64,000 nucleotides of DNA from Ephydatia muelleri (lineage: Eukaryota; Porifera; Demospongiae; Spongillida; Spongillidae). A program made the position numbers and the translations under genes. The stretch lies in NCBI GenBank assembly GCA_013339895.1, contig JABACO010000016.1:617694-681693 (forward strand), given 5' to 3'. Shown here one piece after another: positions 56,221-64,000 of the stretch (position 1 is the stretch's first letter; each line of letters starts with the position of its first letter). The notes below the pieces were generated by a model. The model ran no database searches. It saw only the letters and a program-made list of their open reading frames with translations, and was not told the DNA's origin.

Positions 56221-57027
56221 GAACAATAGTCCCTGTTTAAAATCTGGTTACTTAAGGGTTAATAACGGAAGCCGTCAAAATTCTATTAGTGGCCAGACTC
56301 GGCCTCCCGCGAAACATCAACATCTGATCTGCTGATCGGCGTGCAAGGCAGCACCAAAGAAAAAAATAACTCACCCCCAGACACCTCCCCTCTTTAGCCC
56401 CCCCCCCCCCCCCCTCCTATCCTTTTTTCCTGTATCCGCCCTTGTATACATTACTTCTCCTTTATAGTTGATTATTTTGCAGTTGGACCCTCGTTTGGAC
56501 CCTCCATGAGAAATATCTAAGCTATGAACACCACATAAAACATAAGAACTAATACGATACAGCAACGTATTGTGGTACCCAAGTATTGATTAACTTTTAT
56601 TTTGAACTGTAATAAGTACATCAGTTAACCACATTAATGGTTTAATCTCTTGCAGTCATAGCCCATGCTGTTGCAACTTTTGTATGTAGAGTTGTTCTAT
56701 CATAACTTATACACGGTTCCTTGTAATTTAAAATCAACCCACATATTCAAGACCCCAAAATAGTCATAACTAGTTTTAATATACATCATTATAATTAGAA
56801 TAGGTAAGCAATTATCGTACCTCTGTGCATGTGATATGTTTTATAATGGATCGTTTCCGCGAAAAGGGACCACGTCACCTAAAGCATAAATTTCCAGTAC
56901 GCGCAATAGAAATGTAACGCTTGCGTTGAAATGTATAGCTAACAACTCCTTAATTAATACTTAGTACCAACAATAGTTGTAAACAATCGCTCCTTTCCCA
57001 TTCACTAAGGGTTAAAATAGTGAACGT
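56221..57027. other. Intergenic region between SEC22B and the BPL_N gene
   Basis: Contains a C run (56,398-56,414) and, near 56,848-56,872, GTTTCCGCGAAAAGGGACCACG, which resembles the outer palindrome ends at 20.17 and 35.02 kb. It presumably holds both promoters. No gene is seen. Confidence 0.5.
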
Positions 57028-58001
57028 ATGAGGACGTCGATGAAACGTACGCAGTGTCCTCAACTGTTACTGCGCTGTATCATGCTACTATATTCTCCTT
57101 CGCAGGAATTCTGGTCTACACAGACGGTGGTCACGGCGCATCACTTTCTCATGTCGCGATGACTTTGACTAGCCTGAAAAGGGCCGTGTTCAACATCCAC
57201 GAGCACTCTAACCCTCTGCCGGCACGGTTCCTTGTAGACACTATAACGCCAGAAGAGCTTCTCCGTGACAATTGGACCCACAGCTGCAGTCTGATTGTCA
57301 TGCCAGGTGGAAGAGACCTACCGTACGTTGCAAGGCTAAGAGGTGCTGGCAACCAGAGAATTAAAGACTTCGTTCATAATGGCGGCAGCTACCTTGGACT
57401 CTGCGCGGGAGGGTACTATGGCTCCGCAGCTGTGGAGTTTGCGAAAGGTGACCCCATTCTCGAGGTGACAGGACCTCGCGAGCTGGGTTTCTTTCCCGGA
57501 ATTGCTAGAGGTCCCGTCTTTCCCGGATTCCAGTACCGAAGTAACAGTGGCGGAAAGGCCTGTTTGGTTCGGTTGACACCGCACGCTCTTTCCTTGGTAC
57601 GCGCCATGTTTCCCGACGAAACCAAGTCCACGGGTACATGGGAGCCAGACCGCAGCGTTGTAGCCAGATTTTACCTCAACGGTGGTTGTTCATTTGTAAG
57701 TCCAGATACAGTAACAGCTGCTGGTAAGTCCACGGTGGATGTGCTAGGAGAGTACCAGGATTTGGATGGCTGTGACAGCCTTGCAGCTGTGGTGAAATGC
57801 CGCGTGGGGAGAGGTATGGCGGTACTGAGCGGAGTGCACTTCGAGACCAGCTGCAGCATGCTCTCTACTGAATATAAAAACGACGCGCATGTCAGCAAGC
57901 TGCTGCCCGAACTGGTACCATCCGAACCATATCGCGAGCTTCTGTTCGGCTCGATCGTAAAGTATTTATTGGAGAGCGCTCTAATATTTAACTTGAAGTA
58001 A
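57028..58001 (+). CDS. Stand-alone BPL_N (biotin-protein-ligase N-terminal-like, class I glutamine-amidotransferase fold) protein, 304 aa
   Basis: Two exons, 57,028-57,046 and 57,106-58,001. The first is tiny (MRTSMK plus one base) and the 59-bp intron has GTACGC/CGCAG. The frame is open upstream of exon 2 without an ATG, which is why I use the spliced start. The protein matches the N-terminal domain of yeast BPL1: ILVYTDGGHG, SLIVMPGGRDLPYV, a nucleophile-elbow motif GSYLGLCAGGYYG with a Cys, GPRELGFFPGIARGPVFPGF, YLNGGCSF and GRGMAVLSGVHFE. The biotin-ligase catalytic and C-terminal domains are absent and the frame ends in TAA, so it is a free-standing member. The role of the domain is unclear even in yeast; a glutaminase or regulatory function has been proposed only by fold. 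It converges on SURF1 with stops about 60 bp apart. Confidence 0.85.
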
Positions 58002-58061
58002 ACAAAAATGACAACGTGATATGTAATTGCTTTCAATTCATCACTAAGGCCCATGACGGAA

Positions 58062-62559
<4,498 letters not shown>

Positions 62560-62637
62560 TATTGGGAGCAGTATATTTCCCTTGTGCCCAGGCCACAATT
62601 TAATACGTGAGGTTTATAATACACACGTGGGGTGGAG
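62560..62637. promoter_or_regulatory. Bidirectional promoter region SURF1 / prefoldin 6
   Basis: Only 78 bp separate the two start codons, so both promoters and 5'UTRs must overlap here and in the first exons. No TATA box is seen. Confidence 0.6.
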
Positions 62638-64000
62638 ATGTCTAAAGCAGCGTTACAGGCCAAAGAGAAGATTTTGCAAGACGAAATAGAAAAATATCGC
62701 GGTCTTCAGAAAGGTGACTACGCATATGTGTTTATTACAAACGTTGCGTTACTTAGCTAGCGGTGAGCATTATATAGAAATTATGGCAACGCTCTGTGCC
62801 GTGTAGAGTATCAGAAAGCGGTTGCAAGTCGGAACCAATTGGACGCGCAGCTAACTGAAAACAAGAATGTGAAAGAGGTAACCAATAACGAGGCGTGTGA
62901 CGACAGAACAAGACATCACCATACTGAACAGTGATTGGTTTGATACGCTTCTCCCTTTCCGCTAAAACCAATTGCCTAAATAAGTATAACTCGTACCGAT
63001 TGGCTCTGCGTTTTACGTTTCACAACAACTTGTTATTATGGTTAATTAATGATTTATGTAATGTGATCTTGTTTGAAAGTTCTTACGATAAGCATTTAAT
63101 AATTACATATGAGGAAGGAACAAGTTTTCGATTGTCCACTTGGTGTTTCTAGAATTGGTTTTGGTTCAGTTCATGTACTATTGTGTGCACATCGATAATG
63201 TTATGTGTAGTGTTCATAACTAATTTTAATAGCATTCAAGCTTATTGCCAAGTTGTGAGGCCAGTGTTAATTTTACTGTCAATATCTAGGCACTATGTAA
63301 TGATTGTCACAACAAATATTGAAGTGGCCATATCAGGATAAGGATCGAGGAATTATTTCTGTACAGGAACTACCGATCAATGTGTCTCCATAGAGGTGTC
63401 TCCAATGTACTGTACACAGGCCATAGAGGTGTCTCCAGTGAGTGTACACGGGCCATAGAGGTGTCTCTAGTGTACTGTACACGGGCCATAGAGGTGTCTC
63501 CAGTGTACTGTACACAGGCCATAGAGGTGTCTCCAGTGTACTGTACACAGGCCATAGAGGTGTCTCCAGTGTACTGTACACAGGCCATAGAGGTGTCTCC
63601 AGTGTACTGTACACAGGCCATAGAGGTGTCTCCAGTGTACTGTACACGGGCCATAGAGGTGTCTCCAGTGAGTGTACTGTACACGGGCCATAGAGGTGTC
63701 TCCAGTGATTGTACTGTACAAAATCTTCTTTGAAGTGTGACGTTTAGACGTTGTTCTTAACTAACCCTGAACTTGCGAGTGGCAGTAAATGTGTTACTAG
63801 TTGGTGATGTAGAGTGGTGATGATCGCTGAACAGTCCTTTAGTCCTTCAGTCTGACATATCCACACAGCCACTTTTTATTAAATGTTGATGTGACCAGTT
63901 ATCATCTGAGGTGTTAATTAGACACTTCCCTTAAAAATGAATTAAATGTTTAAAACAGCAATCCATTGGCTGGTTTACTCTATCTCTACATATTTTGTGT
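62638..64000 (+). CDS. PFDN6: Prefoldin subunit 6, 5' part (continues beyond window)
   Basis: Exon 1 at 62,638-62,713 (MSKAALQAKEKILQDEIEKY then RGLQK) and exon 2 at 62,807-62,877 (EYQKAVASRNQLDAQLTENK then NVKE), with a GTGACT donor and a GTGTAG acceptor; a GTAACC donor follows exon 2. The text fits the N-terminal coiled-coil of prefoldin subunit 6, a beta-type subunit of the hexameric chaperone that hands actin and tubulin to the CCT chaperonin. The next exon (family motif LDDLxxVYKLxGPVL) is not found up to 64,000, so the second intron runs out of the window; it holds a minisatellite at 63,385-63,715. Confidence 0.85.
63385..63715. repeat. 33-bp minisatellite in PFDN6 intron 2, about 9 units
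   Basis: Unit GTGTACTGTACACAGGCCAT plus AGAGGTGTCTCCA, with ACACGGGCC variants. The unit contains the palindrome GTACTGTAC/GTACAC. Confidence 0.93.

Overview
The window looks like a chromosomal segment from an early-branching marine animal, most likely a sponge; that assignment is inference. The evidence is a set of spliced animal genes (SEC22B, SURF1, PMPCA, QSOX, prefoldin 6, CLOCK-type bHLH-PAS), very short introns (about 50-100 bp in several genes), a laminin-G/EGF/mucin membrane protein, a WW plus glycine-rich protein, and many MITE-like DNA transposon remains. No rRNA, tRNA, CRISPR array or bacterial operon was seen.

Layout. 1-5.6 kb: a large single-exon reading frame with a degenerate WW domain, a collagen-like Gly-rich block and a long conserved C-terminal region. 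5.6-35.4 kb: an accessory, transposon-dominated region. It holds a decayed gene resembling the N-terminal half of RAG1 (8.8-9.8 kb), a palindromic element carrying a THAP zinc finger (11.3-14.8 kb), a MITE inside a GT-rich minisatellite (15.6-16.5 kb), a decayed hAT transposase (17.45-19.96 kb), and a nested inverted repeat about 14.8 kb long (20.17-35.02 kb). The spacer of that inverted repeat holds a BRCA1/BARD1-like tandem-BRCT gene, sorting-nexin-like exon fragments and a DUF7869-like fragment.

35.5-64 kb: gene-dense. In order: two tandem CLOCK-like bHLH-PAS genes (+) sharing a near-identical 601-bp tract, quiescin sulfhydryl oxidase QSOX (+), mitochondrial processing peptidase alpha PMPCA (-), a LamG/EGF/mucin transmembrane protein (+), SEC22B (-), a stand-alone biotin-ligase-N-terminal-like amidotransferase fold protein (+), SURF1 (-), and the 5' part of prefoldin subunit 6 (+), which runs off the window. 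Exon structures for SEC22B, SURF1, PMPCA, QSOX, the LamG/EGF gene and the BPL_N gene were built by hand from GT/AG sites, reading phase and remembered family sequences; phases close in every case except one single-base discrepancy each in PMPCA and in the mucin-like gene.

The housekeeping genes are not a pathway. PMPCA and SURF1 act in mitochondria (presequence cleavage, cytochrome c oxidase assembly). QSOX and SEC22B act in the secretory pathway (disulfide formation, ER-Golgi fusion). Three neighbouring pairs are divergent (PMPCA/LamG-EGF, SEC22B/BPL_N, SURF1/PFDN6) and two are closely convergent (QSOX/PMPCA, BPL_N/SURF1). Minisatellites, CA/GT tracts and long G or C homopolymers fill many introns and intergenic gaps.
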